Assembly (NCBI RefSeq): GCF_000702945.1
Contig: NZ_JNLE01000005.1
Location: forward strand, 124,001-188,000
Direction of reading: 5' to 3'
Length of the DNA: 64,000 nt
From: Clostridium sp. KNHs205
GTDB lineage: Bacteria > Bacillota > Clostridia > Lachnospirales > Lachnospiraceae
Shown: positions 54,522-63,518 of the stretch, piece after piece
How positions within the stretch are numbered: the stretch's first letter is position 1
Layout: each line of letters starts with the position of its first letter
Notes under the pieces: model-generated
What the model was told of the DNA's origin: nothing
The model's input: only the letters and a program-made list of their open reading frames with translations
Database searches by the model: none
Position numbers and translations under genes: made by a program

Positions 54522-55250
54522 TCACTCATCCCAGTTATGATATACTTCCTGGACATCGTCATCTTCATCTAATAAATCAAGTGTACGATTCATCATTTTA
54601 ATATCCTGGTCATCGTTAAGCTCTACCCAGGTCTGAGGAATCATGGTTACTTCTGCCTGTGCCATAGGAATACCGGCATTTTCAAGGGCTTCTCTTACTG
54701 CACTGAAGCTGTCTTCGTCTGAAAGAATCTCATAGCTGTCTTCTTCTTCATTAAAATCTGAAGCACCTGCATCAAGGGCCAGCATCATCAGATCATCCGC
54801 TTCTTTATCATACTCTTCTTTATCAATGATTATCTGTCCTCTTCTGTCGAACATAAAAGATACACAGCCAGGGGTTCCAACATTACCATTTCCTTTTGTG
54901 AAAGCATTTCTTACGTTTGAGGCAGTACGGTTCTTATTATCAGTAAGAGCTTCAACGATAATAGCAGTTCCGTTAGGACCATAGCCTTCATAAGTCACAA
55001 ATTCATAATTAACGGAATTAGCATCTCCTGCTGCTTTCTTTATACTTCTGTCAATGGTATCATTGGGCATATTATTGGCTTTTGCTTTGGCAATAATATC
55101 TTTTAATCTGCTGTTTGAGTTAGGATCTGCTCCGCCTTCTTTTACTGCTACTGCTATTTCTCTTCCCAATTTAGTAAAAATCTTACCTTTAACAGCATCA
55201 TTCTTTTCTTTTTTATGCTTAATATTTGCAAACTTGGAATGTCCTGACAT
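54522..55250 (-). CDS. yebC: YebC/PmpR-TACO1 family protein
   Basis: 242 aa. MSGHSKFANIKHKKEKNDAVKGKIFTKLGREI is the family start, followed by NMPNDTIDRSIKKAAGD, YEGYGPNGTAIIVEALTDNKNRT and GNVGTPGCVSFMFDRRG. Family members act as a transcription regulator or as a ribosome-linked factor that helps translate proline-rich stretches; which applies here cannot be told. Separate unit from argR, because a terminator (55282-55315) stands between them. Good RBS AAAGGAGAAATACGT. Confidence 0.96.
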   Translation of the reverse strand: MSGHSKFANIKHKKEKNDAVKGKIFTKLGREIAVAVKEGGADPNSNSRLKDIIAKAKANNMPNDTIDRSIKKAAGDANSVNYEFVTYEGYGPNGTAIIVEALTDNKNRTASNVRNAFTKGNGNVGTPGCVSFMFDRRGQIIIDKEEYDKEADDLMMLALDAGASDFNEEEDSYEILSDEDSFSAVREALENAGIPMAQAEVTMIPQTWVELNDDQDIKMMNRTLDLLDEDDDVQEVYHNWDE

Positions 55251-55281
55251 ACGTATTTCTCCTTTTTTATACCGTCAGTCC

Positions 55282-55315
55282 AAAAAAGACCGTAAAAAAT
55301 GAATCCCTTTTACGG
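55282..55315 (-). terminator. Terminator of argR operon
   Basis: CCGTAAAA (55290-55297) and TTTTACGG (55308-55315) with minus-strand U-tract TCTTTTTTGG. An outer GTCAGTCC/GGACTGAC pair overlaps it and offers an alternative fold. Confidence 0.75.
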
Positions 55316-55364
55316 ACTGACAAGGTTACTGAATTATATTTATTTTACCATGGAAATTTTCCAT

Positions 55365-55826
55365 TTACAAGGATTTCGAATTAATTAGTTTATTAAGCTT
55401 TTCCATAACCCCTATGGTTTCTTCCGTAGTCTTGATAACACACATTAACGTATCATCACCTGCTATACACCCCATTATTCCCTGAATATGAAGTGCATCC
55501 AGAGCAGCTGCTACCGCCATAGCCATTCCTGATACCGTCTTGATTACGATAATATTCTGAGCCATATCCATGGAAAGAAAACCTTCTCTTAATACTCTTA
55601 CATATTTCTCGCTCATTCCGGTTTCTGTGTTATTTAGTACAATATATTTCTGTCTTCCGTCATCCACAGCAACTTTCGTCAGCTTTAGCTCTCTGATGTC
55701 ACGTGAAATGGTTGCCTGAGTCACGTTATATCCAGCCTGGGTCAACAGATCCGCTAAATCTTCTTGTGTTTCTATATCATTTTTACTAATGAGCTCAATA
55801 ATTTTGCTCTGTCTGCCAACTTTCAT
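55365..55826 (-). CDS. argR: Arginine repressor ArgR (AhrC)
   Basis: 153 aa. N-terminal winged helix (RQSKIIELISKNDIETQEDLADLLTQAGYNVTQATISRDIRELKLTKV), C-terminal arginine-binding hexamer domain with the GTIAGDDT-like motif (GCIAGDDTLMCVIKT). It controls arginine metabolism. Start overlaps the nadK stop by 4 bp (ATGA), so both are translated from one mRNA. Normally followed by recN; here yebC and accessory genes follow. Confidence 0.96.
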   Translation of the reverse strand: MKVGRQSKIIELISKNDIETQEDLADLLTQAGYNVTQATISRDIRELKLTKVAVDDGRQKYIVLNNTETGMSEKYVRVLREGFLSMDMAQNIIVIKTVSGMAMAVAAALDALHIQGIMGCIAGDDTLMCVIKTTEETIGVMEKLNKLINSKSL

Positions 55827-56716
55827 CCCTTTTCTCCGCCTTGTCCGATTTTTTTTCTCAGAACTTCAAAAAATTCTACGTGATTAATCTTTACCATTCT
55901 TGTTTTTTCATGGGCTTTTGTAATATGAATACTGCTTCCTGCCTTTAGCTCTCCTGCCGGTCTTCCATCCAGTACAGCAACTGCACCTTCTTCATTGGGC
56001 TGTTTATTCTCATTGATCTGAATTCTGACTGAATCTCCAGATGAGACAATTATACTTCTTGCTCCCAGGGTATGAGGACAAATCGGGGTTATTACCAGTA
56101 TGTCAGCATCAGGTTTTACCACTGGTCCTCCGGAAGATAGGCTATAACCTGTTGAACCGGTAGGGGTAGACACAATAACACCGTCTCCGCGGTAACTGTC
56201 TGCCAGCTCGCCGTTGACATAAATGCCTATGTTAATAATTCTTGAAAAATTGCTTCGAGATATTACAATATCATTAAGTACTATACCAAGACTTTCTACA
56301 TTTTCACCTTCTACCAGGCTTCCATGAAGCATAATTCTTTCTTCTATAGAATAATTATCTTCAAAAAGGCTGTCTAAGGCAGTCCATATCTGCTGCTTTT
56401 CGATTTCAGCCAGAAATCCCAGTGTCCCCAGATTGATTCCCAGGATTGGAATCCCTAAGCCGCATACAGAATCAGCTGCCTGAATTATTGTACCATCCCC
56501 GCCTAATACGATGATACAATCAACATCTTCTTCTATTTCTTCCGAAAAGGTTTGTCCCATATTACTGCTACTGCTGTTAATTGTATAACTGCAGTTTTCT
56601 TTCCTGTCAACACACACACAATCCTTCTGATGCAGTGTCATATATTTCACAATCTCATTGGTCAGCTCTAAATCCGCATCTTTGTTACGATTGGTTATCA
56701 GACAAAATTTATTCAT
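55823..56716 (-). CDS. nadK: NAD kinase
   Basis: 297 aa from ATG 56716, which follows ACAGGAGCTTTC; the longer frame to 56776 is not needed. It phosphorylates NAD to NADP. GGDGT motif in IIVLGGDGTIIQAA, then TLGFLAEIEKQ, and SYRGDGVIVSTPTGSTGYSLSSGGPVV in the substrate domain. Between tlyA and argR as in most clostridia. Confidence 0.97.
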   Translation of the reverse strand: MNKFCLITNRNKDADLELTNEIVKYMTLHQKDCVCVDRKENCSYTINSSSSNMGQTFSEEIEEDVDCIIVLGGDGTIIQAADSVCGLGIPILGINLGTLGFLAEIEKQQIWTALDSLFEDNYSIEERIMLHGSLVEGENVESLGIVLNDIVISRSNFSRIINIGIYVNGELADSYRGDGVIVSTPTGSTGYSLSSGGPVVKPDADILVITPICPHTLGARSIIVSSGDSVRIQINENKQPNEEGAVAVLDGRPAGELKAGSSIHITKAHEKTRMVKINHVEFFEVLRKKIGQGGEKG

Positions 56717-56789
56717 GAAAGCTCCTGTACTTACATTGCTGTGGTTATTTATACAATGATACCGACATTGTAACATAAAGCCGGTCTAT

Positions 56790-57605
56790 TTACAAGTTTA
56801 AACTATTATGAGACTTTTCTACTATTTCATCAATCCGGCCCAGTTCTTCATTATCCTCTGAAGTTACTATATTTTCAGCCTTTTTAAGATGAAGCAGATA
56901 CTCGATATTTCCCTCAGGACCCTTAATGGGAGAATAGTCCAGATTAAGGATTGTAAATCCTATGGATTTTGCATATTCAATCACTTTTATGATTACTTCC
57001 CGGTGAACCTCCCGATCTCTGACAACTCCCTTTTTCCCCACCTTTTCACGTCCTGCTTCAAATTGAGGCTTTATAAGACACATTACCTCTCCATTATACT
57101 TCAGCAGATTCCTAACAGGCTCTAAGACCAGCGTAAGGGATATAAAGGCTACATCTATTGAGATAAAATCCATTTCTTCTTTTATATCTTCTGCAGTGAC
57201 GTGTCGGATATTCGTCTTCTCCATGGACACAACCCTTTCGTCCTGCCTTAATTTCCAGGCTAACTGATTGGTGCCCACATCTACGGCAAAAACCCTCACT
57301 GCTCCATTTTGCAGCATACAGTCAGTAAAACCACCGGTAGAAGAGCCCACATCCATACATACCCTGCCTTCCATCTGTAACCCGAAGGAGGCTATGGCTT
57401 TTTCAAGTTTTAAACCGCCTCGGCTGACATATTTAAGCGTCATACCTCTTACTTCTATATTTACTGTATCCGGAAAAGAAGAGCCAGCCTTATCCTCTCT
57501 TATCCCATCCACAAATACATTTCCCGCCATTATAATTGCTTTGGCCTTTTCTCTGGATTCCGCCAGATTCCTGTTCACTAATAAAACGTCTAAACGTTCT
57601 TTCAC
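56790..57605 (-). CDS. tlyA: TlyA-family rRNA 2'-O-methyltransferase / hemolysin-like protein
   Basis: 271 aa from the GTG at 57605, which follows GAAAGGGGTTAAA; family start is KERLDVLLVNRNLAESREKA. N-terminal S4 RNA-binding domain (residues 1-60) and FtsJ-like SAM domain with VCMDVGSSTGGFTDCMLQ and FISIDVAFISL. Family members methylate ribosomal RNA; the old name hemolysin comes from heterologous lysis. In the dxs-tlyA-nadK-argR order. Confidence 0.93.
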   Translation of the reverse strand: MKERLDVLLVNRNLAESREKAKAIIMAGNVFVDGIREDKAGSSFPDTVNIEVRGMTLKYVSRGGLKLEKAIASFGLQMEGRVCMDVGSSTGGFTDCMLQNGAVRVFAVDVGTNQLAWKLRQDERVVSMEKTNIRHVTAEDIKEEMDFISIDVAFISLTLVLEPVRNLLKYNGEVMCLIKPQFEAGREKVGKKGVVRDREVHREVIIKVIEYAKSIGFTILNLDYSPIKGPEGNIEYLLHLKKAENIVTSEDNEELGRIDEIVEKSHNSLNL

Positions 57606-57620
57606 TTTAACCCCTTTCGT

Positions 57621-57647
57621 GAATATCAAATCTTCGATTTGATATTC
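57621..57647 (-). promoter_or_regulatory. Perfect 12-bp hairpin directly upstream of tlyA
   Basis: GAATATCAAATC (57621-57632) and GATTTGATATTC (57636-57647) with a 3-nt loop, ending just before the tlyA ribosome site. It may modulate translation or mRNA decay. Confidence 0.5.
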
Positions 57648-57761
57648 CTGAATTCGTAGTTGAAAAAACAGCCATTTGTTTTTCAACCTGACTCCCATCT
57701 GTTTTCGGTGTCACACCTGCAAAATAGGATAACTAAATCAGCTTTATATTTTTACTTCTAA

Positions 57762-59672
57762 TTATTCTATATTATTAACAAAGTTCCTGATACGGTTCAC
57801 CAGAGATGCTGCATCAAACTCAAATTTTTCCTTCAGCACACCAACATCTCCCTGTTCAATAAACTGGTCAGGCAATGATATATTCAGCAGTCTTATATCC
57901 CTTAATTCCCGATCTACTAAATAGCCAGCCACCATTTCACCAATGCCGCCTCTTCGGACATTTTCTTCCATTGTCACCCATATGCCATGGTTCTCAGCCA
58001 TTTCTTGCAGCATATCCATATCAAAGGGTTTAAGAAAACGTATATTTACAAATGTTATTTCCAAACCTTCTTTTATCAAAGTCTTGGATACTTCATCTCC
58101 TGTCTCCACCATACTTCCGGCAGCAAGAATTAATATACGTTTATTTTTTGCTTCTGTACTTTCAGCCTCCTGAATACTGTTATACAAAATCTCACTTTTA
58201 CCATATACAAGGGGAGCATTATATTCCTTTAAGCCTTCATATGCTTTTCCTCTTGGATAACGTATGGCAACCGGACCGTTAAAGTCATATGCAAAATCAA
58301 GCATATCCTTTAATTCTTTACCATTTTTGGGAGCCATTACGGTTAGATTTGGAATATGTGTCAAATAAGAGATATCAAATATTCCCTGATGTGTCTCCCC
58401 GTCATTTCCCACCAGGCCGGCACGGTCTATGGCGAATATCACAGGAAGAGAACCAATACAGACATCATGCACGATCTGATCATAAGCCCTTTGTAAAAAG
58501 GTGGAGTAAATTGCGACCACCGGCTTCATACCACCGGAAGCAAGGCCTGCAGCAAAAGTAACCGCATGCTCTTCTGCAATCCCAACATCAAAAAAGCGGT
58601 CCGGATATTTCTTTTTGAACTGATTTAGACCAGTGCCGCTTGGCATAGCTGCTGTAATTGCGACCACATCCTCATGCTTCTCACCAAGTTCCAGAACTGC
58701 CTCTGAAAATACTTCTGTGTATGCAGCTCCTTTTTTAGCTTTAATATTTTTACCGGTTTTAACATCAAAGGCTTCCACACCATGGAACTGGCTGGGATTC
58801 TTCTCAGCCGGCTTATATCCTCTTCCTTTTTGTGTAACCACATGTACAATAACCGCCTTCCTGGCTTTTGAGGCACTGGAAAGGGCCATCTGTAACTCGC
58901 TCAGGTTATGGCCGTCTATCGGTCCTATATAGGTAAGGCCCATATCTTCAAACAGCATACCGGGAATCACCAGGCGTTTGATGGAGTCCTTTGATTTTCT
59001 CACTTTATCAGCGATTATATGTCCCACACCCGGAACATTGTTAAGCGCTTTTTCTACTTTGTGCTTTAAATTAATATATTTATCCCCTGTACGCAATTTA
59101 CCAAGGTAATTAGCCATCCCTCCTACATTTTCAGAGATGGACATCTTATTATCATTTAGTATTATTGTAAGATTCGATTTCAAGGCAGCAGCATTATTCA
59201 AAGCTTCAAAGGCCATACCACCGGATAAGGCTCCGTCGCCAATTACTGCCACAACTCTTTCGTTTGTGCCTTTTATATCCCTCGCCTGTACTAATCCCAT
59301 AGCAGCAGAAATGGAGGTTGAGCTGTGTCCGGTATCAAAACTGTCACAACAGCTTTCTTTTCTTTTAGGAAAACCACTTAAGCCTTCAAAGGTTCGAAGG
59401 CTTTTGAATTCATTCTTTCTGCCTGTTAAAAGCTTATGGGTATATGCCTGATGTCCCACATCCCATATAAGTTTATCTTTTGGAAAATCCAGATACAGGT
59501 GAAGGGCCATGGTCAATTCCACGGTTCCTAAATTGGAGGCCAGATGACCCCCGGTCTTACTTATGTTCTCAATTAAATAGTCCCTTATTTCCTCCGCCAG
59601 TATATTGTAATCCGACGGTTTTATTTTCTTTATATCGTTGGCTTCATTTATAAGCTCCAGCGCACCTGCCAC
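57762..59672 (-). CDS. dxs: 1-deoxy-D-xylulose-5-phosphate synthase
   Basis: 636 aa from GTG 59672. First step of the MEP isoprenoid route, thiamine diphosphate-dependent. HLASNLGTVELTMALH, WDVGHQAYTHKLLTGR, GDGALSGGMAFEALN and NDNKMSISENVGG for ThDP/metal, then the transketolase domain DVGIAEEHAVTFAAGLA and FLQRAYDQIVHDV. Next to ispA, so isoprenoid precursor supply is grouped. Confidence 0.98.
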   Translation of the reverse strand: MAGALELINEANDIKKIKPSDYNILAEEIRDYLIENISKTGGHLASNLGTVELTMALHLYLDFPKDKLIWDVGHQAYTHKLLTGRKNEFKSLRTFEGLSGFPKRKESCCDSFDTGHSSTSISAAMGLVQARDIKGTNERVVAVIGDGALSGGMAFEALNNAAALKSNLTIILNDNKMSISENVGGMANYLGKLRTGDKYINLKHKVEKALNNVPGVGHIIADKVRKSKDSIKRLVIPGMLFEDMGLTYIGPIDGHNLSELQMALSSASKARKAVIVHVVTQKGRGYKPAEKNPSQFHGVEAFDVKTGKNIKAKKGAAYTEVFSEAVLELGEKHEDVVAITAAMPSGTGLNQFKKKYPDRFFDVGIAEEHAVTFAAGLASGGMKPVVAIYSTFLQRAYDQIVHDVCIGSLPVIFAIDRAGLVGNDGETHQGIFDISYLTHIPNLTVMAPKNGKELKDMLDFAYDFNGPVAIRYPRGKAYEGLKEYNAPLVYGKSEILYNSIQEAESTEAKNKRILILAAGSMVETGDEVSKTLIKEGLEITFVNIRFLKPFDMDMLQEMAENHGIWVTMEENVRRGGIGEMVAGYLVDRELRDIRLLNISLPDQFIEQGDVGVLKEKFEFDAASLVNRIRNFVNNIE

Positions 59673-59705
59673 TGTTTCACCTTCTTTTCATATTTAACAT
59701 AATAA

Positions 59706-60620
59706 TTAGAACTCCCTGTTTACAAGGCTTATCAGCAACTCCTCCAAAAAAGCAGAGTCCCAGTTTAAGTTTTTAAGGATAAGGAGCCCCTCTTTCGTAA
59801 GTGCTTCTACTTCTTCACGGCTTTTATCTATACCCAGAAGGCTGACATAGGTTAATTTGTTATTCTTCTCATCGCTGAGAACCGGTTTTCCCAGAACTTC
59901 TGTTGTAGATGTAACATCCAGGATGTCATCCTCAATCTGAAACGCAAGGCCGATAATACCTCCAAGCTGCTCCATCTTATCAATTTCCACATCCGCCGCT
60001 CCGGCTAATACAGCACCTATCGTCAGGGAAGCCTCCAGTAATGCTCCGGTTTTCAGTTGGTACATATAGTCAAGGCGTCTCTTTAATTCCTCTTTTGTGG
60101 CTCCGGTCAGTCTTTCTGAGAAACCTTCCATATCAACTACCTGACCACCTAACATGCCATGTATTCCGGATTTCTTTCCAAGTATCGACACTGCTCTTGC
60201 TATTCTCTCTAAATATTTTCCTTTTTGGAAAGCTCTGCAGGCTGTTTCAAAAGCATAATTGAGTAATGCATCTCCCGCAAGTATTCCTAAGGCCTCCCCG
60301 TAAACAGCATGAGTAGTCTTCCTTCCTCTTCGGTATTCGTCATTATCCATTGCCGGCAGATCGTCATGTACCAGGGAGTAGGTATGGATCAGCTCAATGG
60401 CTGTCATAAAAGGCTCTACGATTTCTCTGTCGTCACCCTCAAACATATTATAAGCTGACAGCATTAACATCGGCCTTAAACGTTTCCCTCCGGCAAGTAC
60501 GCTATAACTCATTGCCTCATAAATCTTCCTCTGTGGTTCATTGCCTTCAGGCAGAAATAAGTTAATTACCCGGTCAATATATGCCTTATGTTCCTGACGT
60601 ACTCCGCTAAATACTTCCAT
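59706..60620 (-). CDS. ispA: Polyprenyl synthetase (farnesyl diphosphate synthase type)
   Basis: 304 aa. Both aspartate-rich motifs are seen: HDDLPAMDNDEYRRGRKTTH (first, DDxxD) and QIEDDILDV (second). GGKRLRPMLMLSAY and the FQIEDDILDVTSTTEVLGK follow the short-chain synthase pattern. It makes farnesyl diphosphate for undecaprenyl phosphate and quinones. Between xseB and dxs. Confidence 0.95.
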   Translation of the reverse strand: MEVFSGVRQEHKAYIDRVINLFLPEGNEPQRKIYEAMSYSVLAGGKRLRPMLMLSAYNMFEGDDREIVEPFMTAIELIHTYSLVHDDLPAMDNDEYRRGRKTTHAVYGEALGILAGDALLNYAFETACRAFQKGKYLERIARAVSILGKKSGIHGMLGGQVVDMEGFSERLTGATKEELKRRLDYMYQLKTGALLEASLTIGAVLAGAADVEIDKMEQLGGIIGLAFQIEDDILDVTSTTEVLGKPVLSDEKNNKLTYVSLLGIDKSREEVEALTKEGLLILKNLNWDSAFLEELLISLVNREF

Positions 60621-60664
60621 TCTCTATACTTTCCTCCCACTTCTGCCCTTTTATGCATTTCTTT

Positions 60665-60865
60665 TTATTCTTCTTTGGCGTCGCTTAATACAATAAGCTG
60701 CTTTTCCACTCTGTCTATGGATTCGTTACAGCTTTTTAATAATTTCATTCCCTCCTGATATAAAGAAAAGGAATCTTCAAGAGAGATATCCTCTGATTCC
60801 AGTTTCCTTATAATATCATTCAGTTCAAGAAAAGACTGTTCAAGATTGTTTTCTTTTTCTTTCAT
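60665..60865 (-). CDS. xseB: Exodeoxyribonuclease VII small subunit
   Basis: 66 aa from ATG 60865. SFLELNDIIRKLESEDISLEDSFSLYQEGMKLLKSCNESIDRVEKQL is the complete XseB helical pattern. The reading can be extended to 60961 in frame, but no ribosome site supports it. It follows xseA by 222 bp; the spacer holds an AAGGAAGC/GCTTCCTT stem. Confidence 0.92.
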   Translation of the reverse strand: MKEKENNLEQSFLELNDIIRKLESEDISLEDSFSLYQEGMKLLKSCNESIDRVEKQLIVLSDAKEE

Positions 60866-61087
60866 ATTAATAACCATGCCTTTCTCACAACCTGCAAGCA
60901 GAAAGCTACAGGCAGAATTTTGCGTGCGGAATATACTTAATTCACACATTCCTCTTCCCAAGGAAGCAATGACCCCCGCTTCCTTAATGTATGTAAGACT
61001 TTCGTTACTAAAACAGCTATATTACCTGTTATTATAGTTCGCAGGCCTGATAACTGATTGATTTCGTATGATAAGGTTACAGGATTA

Positions 61088-62302
61088 TCAATTACCCGGT
61101 CTCATAACTTCTTTTAATTCAGAAACCTCTGCAATGATATCTCCATCTGTAACACTGATTCTTAATACATCTCCAGCTGTTGTTTTCTTTATGCTGTTTA
61201 CAATCCGGTTATCCTTATTCACTACAAGGGAATACCCTTTATTCAGTTTCTTAAGAGGTGATAATCCTTCTAATTTCTCTATATAAATCTCTAATATATG
61301 TCTTCTGGCAGTTACTTTACGATTAATTAGCTGCAAAAGCGTTTGTTCACTGTCTATAAGCTGCTGCCGCTTCTGCCTGATCTGATATATGGGACTTAAA
61401 TGCTCCAGTCTTATATTAAGGCTTTCCAGCTCCTTGCGGTAAAGAGATACCTTCATCCCCATACTCCTGTTAAGAGTATTCTTGAGCTTATCCATTTCAT
61501 TTAATAAAACCCGCAAATCCGGTACAGCAAGTTCTGCTGCCGCAGAAGGTGTTGGTGCCCTTAAATCCGAAACAAAATCCGCAATCGTTATATCTGTTTC
61601 ATGACCAACAGCAGATATTATGGGTACACTGCATTGATAGATGGCTCTTGCCACAACTTCTTCATTAAAGGCCCATAAGTCTTCAATGGAACCACCGCCG
61701 CGGCCGACAATAATTGTATCTACACCTTTCTTTTCCAAGGCCTTAATACCTGCTGCAATTGTTCTGGCTGCTCCTTCTCCCTGAACCTGCGCAGGATAGA
61801 GATACAGCTGAACATATGGATTACGTCTTCCGGCTATGTTTATAATGTCCTGTATGGCAGCTCCCGTTCTGGCTGTAACAATTCCTATGGCTTTCGGATA
61901 AGCAGGAATCTGTTTCTTATGTTCTGCCAGAAACAATCCTTCCTTATCAAGCATCGCTTTTAATTGTTCATACTTTTGATAGAGGAGACCCAGTCCTTCT
62001 TCAATTATTTCCTTCGCATAAAGCTGATATTTTCCATCTCTTTCATAGACGCTTACCTGACCTAAGACTATAACGCTCTGACCTTCTTTTAAGATAAAGG
62101 CAAGTCCGCCTCTCTGTCCGGCAAACATAACACAGGCCATTTGTCCTCCCGTGTCCTTTAAAGTAAAGTAGATATGCCCCGAGCTGTGGTATTTACAATT
62201 GGAGACCTCACCTTTTACATAGATATTGCTTAGATTGTAGTCTTTGATAAAGAGGTTCTTAATATAGGTATTTACCTGGGTTATGGTATAGATATTGCTC
62301 AT
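61088..62302 (-). CDS. xseA: Exodeoxyribonuclease VII large subunit
   Basis: 404 aa from ATG 62302 (AGGAGATATT precedes). N-terminal OB fold (YTITQVNTYIKNLFIKDYNLSNIYVKGEVSNCKYHSSGHIYFTLKD), the catalytic region TIIVGRGGGSIEDLWAFNEE and SAVGHETDITIADFVSDLRAPTPSAAAELAVPD, then a coiled coil. With XseB it degrades single-stranded DNA. Confidence 0.97.
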   Translation of the reverse strand: MSNIYTITQVNTYIKNLFIKDYNLSNIYVKGEVSNCKYHSSGHIYFTLKDTGGQMACVMFAGQRGGLAFILKEGQSVIVLGQVSVYERDGKYQLYAKEIIEEGLGLLYQKYEQLKAMLDKEGLFLAEHKKQIPAYPKAIGIVTARTGAAIQDIINIAGRRNPYVQLYLYPAQVQGEGAARTIAAGIKALEKKGVDTIIVGRGGGSIEDLWAFNEEVVARAIYQCSVPIISAVGHETDITIADFVSDLRAPTPSAAAELAVPDLRVLLNEMDKLKNTLNRSMGMKVSLYRKELESLNIRLEHLSPIYQIRQKRQQLIDSEQTLLQLINRKVTARRHILEIYIEKLEGLSPLKKLNKGYSLVVNKDNRIVNSIKKTTAGDVLRISVTDGDIIAEVSELKEVMRPGN

Positions 62303-62339
62303 AATATCTCCTATCTGTGCCATAGTACTTCCTGAATAC

Positions 62340-62358
62340 CAAATAGCTATGCTATTTG
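62340..62358. other. Short perfect hairpin between nusB and xseA
   Basis: CAAATAGC (62340-62347) and GCTATTTG (62351-62358) with a 3-nt loop, about 40 bp before the xseA start. Possible mRNA processing site. Confidence 0.4.
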
Positions 62359-62402
62359 ATATGCAGAAAACAGATACACCTGTAGCTATTTATGGATCTG
62401 CT

Positions 62403-62807
62403 TTACAGTTCTTTGGCCAACTTAGCCAGCACTCCGTTTACAAAGGCTCCTGAGGAATCTCCGCCAAAGAGTTTGGCAATCTCTACTGCTTCATTAATGG
62501 CAACCTTGGTTGGTACATCATCATCAAACTTAATTTCAAACACTGCAAGTCTTAATATCGTAAGATCCACCTTACCCATACGGCTTAATTTCCATCCGCT
62601 GGAGATTTCACTCAGTAATACATCTATTTCCGGCAGTTTGAGAAGTATTTTTCCGAATCGCTCTTTTAAATATATCAGATCCTCCTCCTTAGGTTCTTCT
62701 AAGGATTCAAAATACAAATCTATCTGCTCCGTCATTTCATTTTCCTCGTGGAAATCCTTACGGAACAGCATTCGGAACAAATGCTCCCTTATTTCTCTTC
62801 TATTCAT
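62403..62807 (-). CDS. nusB: Transcription antitermination factor NusB
   Basis: 134 aa from ATG 62807, with AAAGG upstream. MNRREIREHLFRMLFRKDF start and the C-terminal LRLAVFEIKFDDDVPTKVAINEAVEIAKLFGGDSSGAFVNGVLAKL are typical. It works with NusE in rRNA antitermination. Confidence 0.96.
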   Translation of the reverse strand: MNRREIREHLFRMLFRKDFHEENEMTEQIDLYFESLEEPKEEDLIYLKERFGKILLKLPEIDVLLSEISSGWKLSRMGKVDLTILRLAVFEIKFDDDVPTKVAINEAVEIAKLFGGDSSGAFVNGVLAKLAKEL

Positions 62808-62849
62808 CTGTAACCAACCTTTCTTCACTGCACATTAACGCATAAACAA

Positions 62850-62875
62850 CCCTTAAATAGGATATATCTAAGGGC
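62850..62875 (-). terminator. Weak hairpin after the Asp23 gene
   Basis: CCCTTA (62850-62855) and TAAGGG (62869-62874) around a 13-nt loop, just after the Asp23-family stop at 62904. Weak U-tract, so partial termination at most. Confidence 0.35.
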
Positions 62876-62903
62876 TGCATAGGATTCATACTATTATTTT
62901 GTA

Positions 62904-63290
62904 TTATTTATTCTTATCGATATTAACGTCGGATATTCTTACATTCACTTCTGATACGGATAAGCCTGTCATATTCTCAATGGCGGACTTTACTTTCTCC
63001 TGTACCTGTCTGGATGTCTGAGGTATGCTATATCCGTAATTTAGTGCCAGGGACAAATCAACTGCTACAGAATCTGCGCTGACATCGATCTTTACTCCCT
63101 TGGAATAGCCTTTCATGCCCAGCTTGCTTACCAGTTCCCTGGTGGTATTACCACTCATGGAAGCGACTCCTTCTACTTCGGTTGCAGCAAGTGCAGCTAT
63201 AGTGGCAACTACTTCATCTGCTATCTGAACTTCACCGACATTGCTGTCAGCATGTATTTGATAAGTGTTTCTATTTTCTTCTTTTACCAA
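62904..63290 (-). CDS. Asp23/Gls24 family envelope stress protein
   Basis: 128 aa. GEVQIADEVVATIAALAATEVEGVASMSG, then GVKIDVSADSVAVDLSLALNYGYSIPQTSRQVQEKVKSAIENMTGL is the full family. Cytosolic alkaline-shock / envelope-stress-related protein. Its position between spoIIIAH and nusB is the common clostridial order. Confidence 0.95.
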   Translation of the reverse strand: MVKEENRNTYQIHADSNVGEVQIADEVVATIAALAATEVEGVASMSGNTTRELVSKLGMKGYSKGVKIDVSADSVAVDLSLALNYGYSIPQTSRQVQEKVKSAIENMTGLSVSEVNVRISDVNIDKNK

Positions 63291-63459
63291 CTTTATTACC
63301 TCCTAAGTCTAAGGCATAAGCCTCTTATACAAACTATCCCTATAAGCTATTATACCAAAAATATGCCTATTTGCAAATCCTTTTATGCATCTTTTTACCT
63401 TTACAATATTATTGCCCTTACCAAAAACTTCATTCAGCAAGTTAAACGAAATGAAAAAA

Positions 63460-63485
63460 GCTGCTTATCTTTTCAGATAAACAGC
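63460..63485 (-). terminator. Terminator of the spoIIIA operon
   Basis: GCTGCTTATC (63460-63469) and GATAAACAGC (63476-63485) with one mismatch; minus-strand U-tract TTTTTTC. It separates spoIIIAH from the Asp23 gene. Confidence 0.8.
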
Positions 63486-63518
63486 CCTTTCTTTTATGTA
63501 GTCATTATTCCGTAACTA

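Noticed and set aside
58289-58932. Several frames of 80-100 codons opposite or within dxs
   Set aside because: Shadow frames of a well-identified gene.
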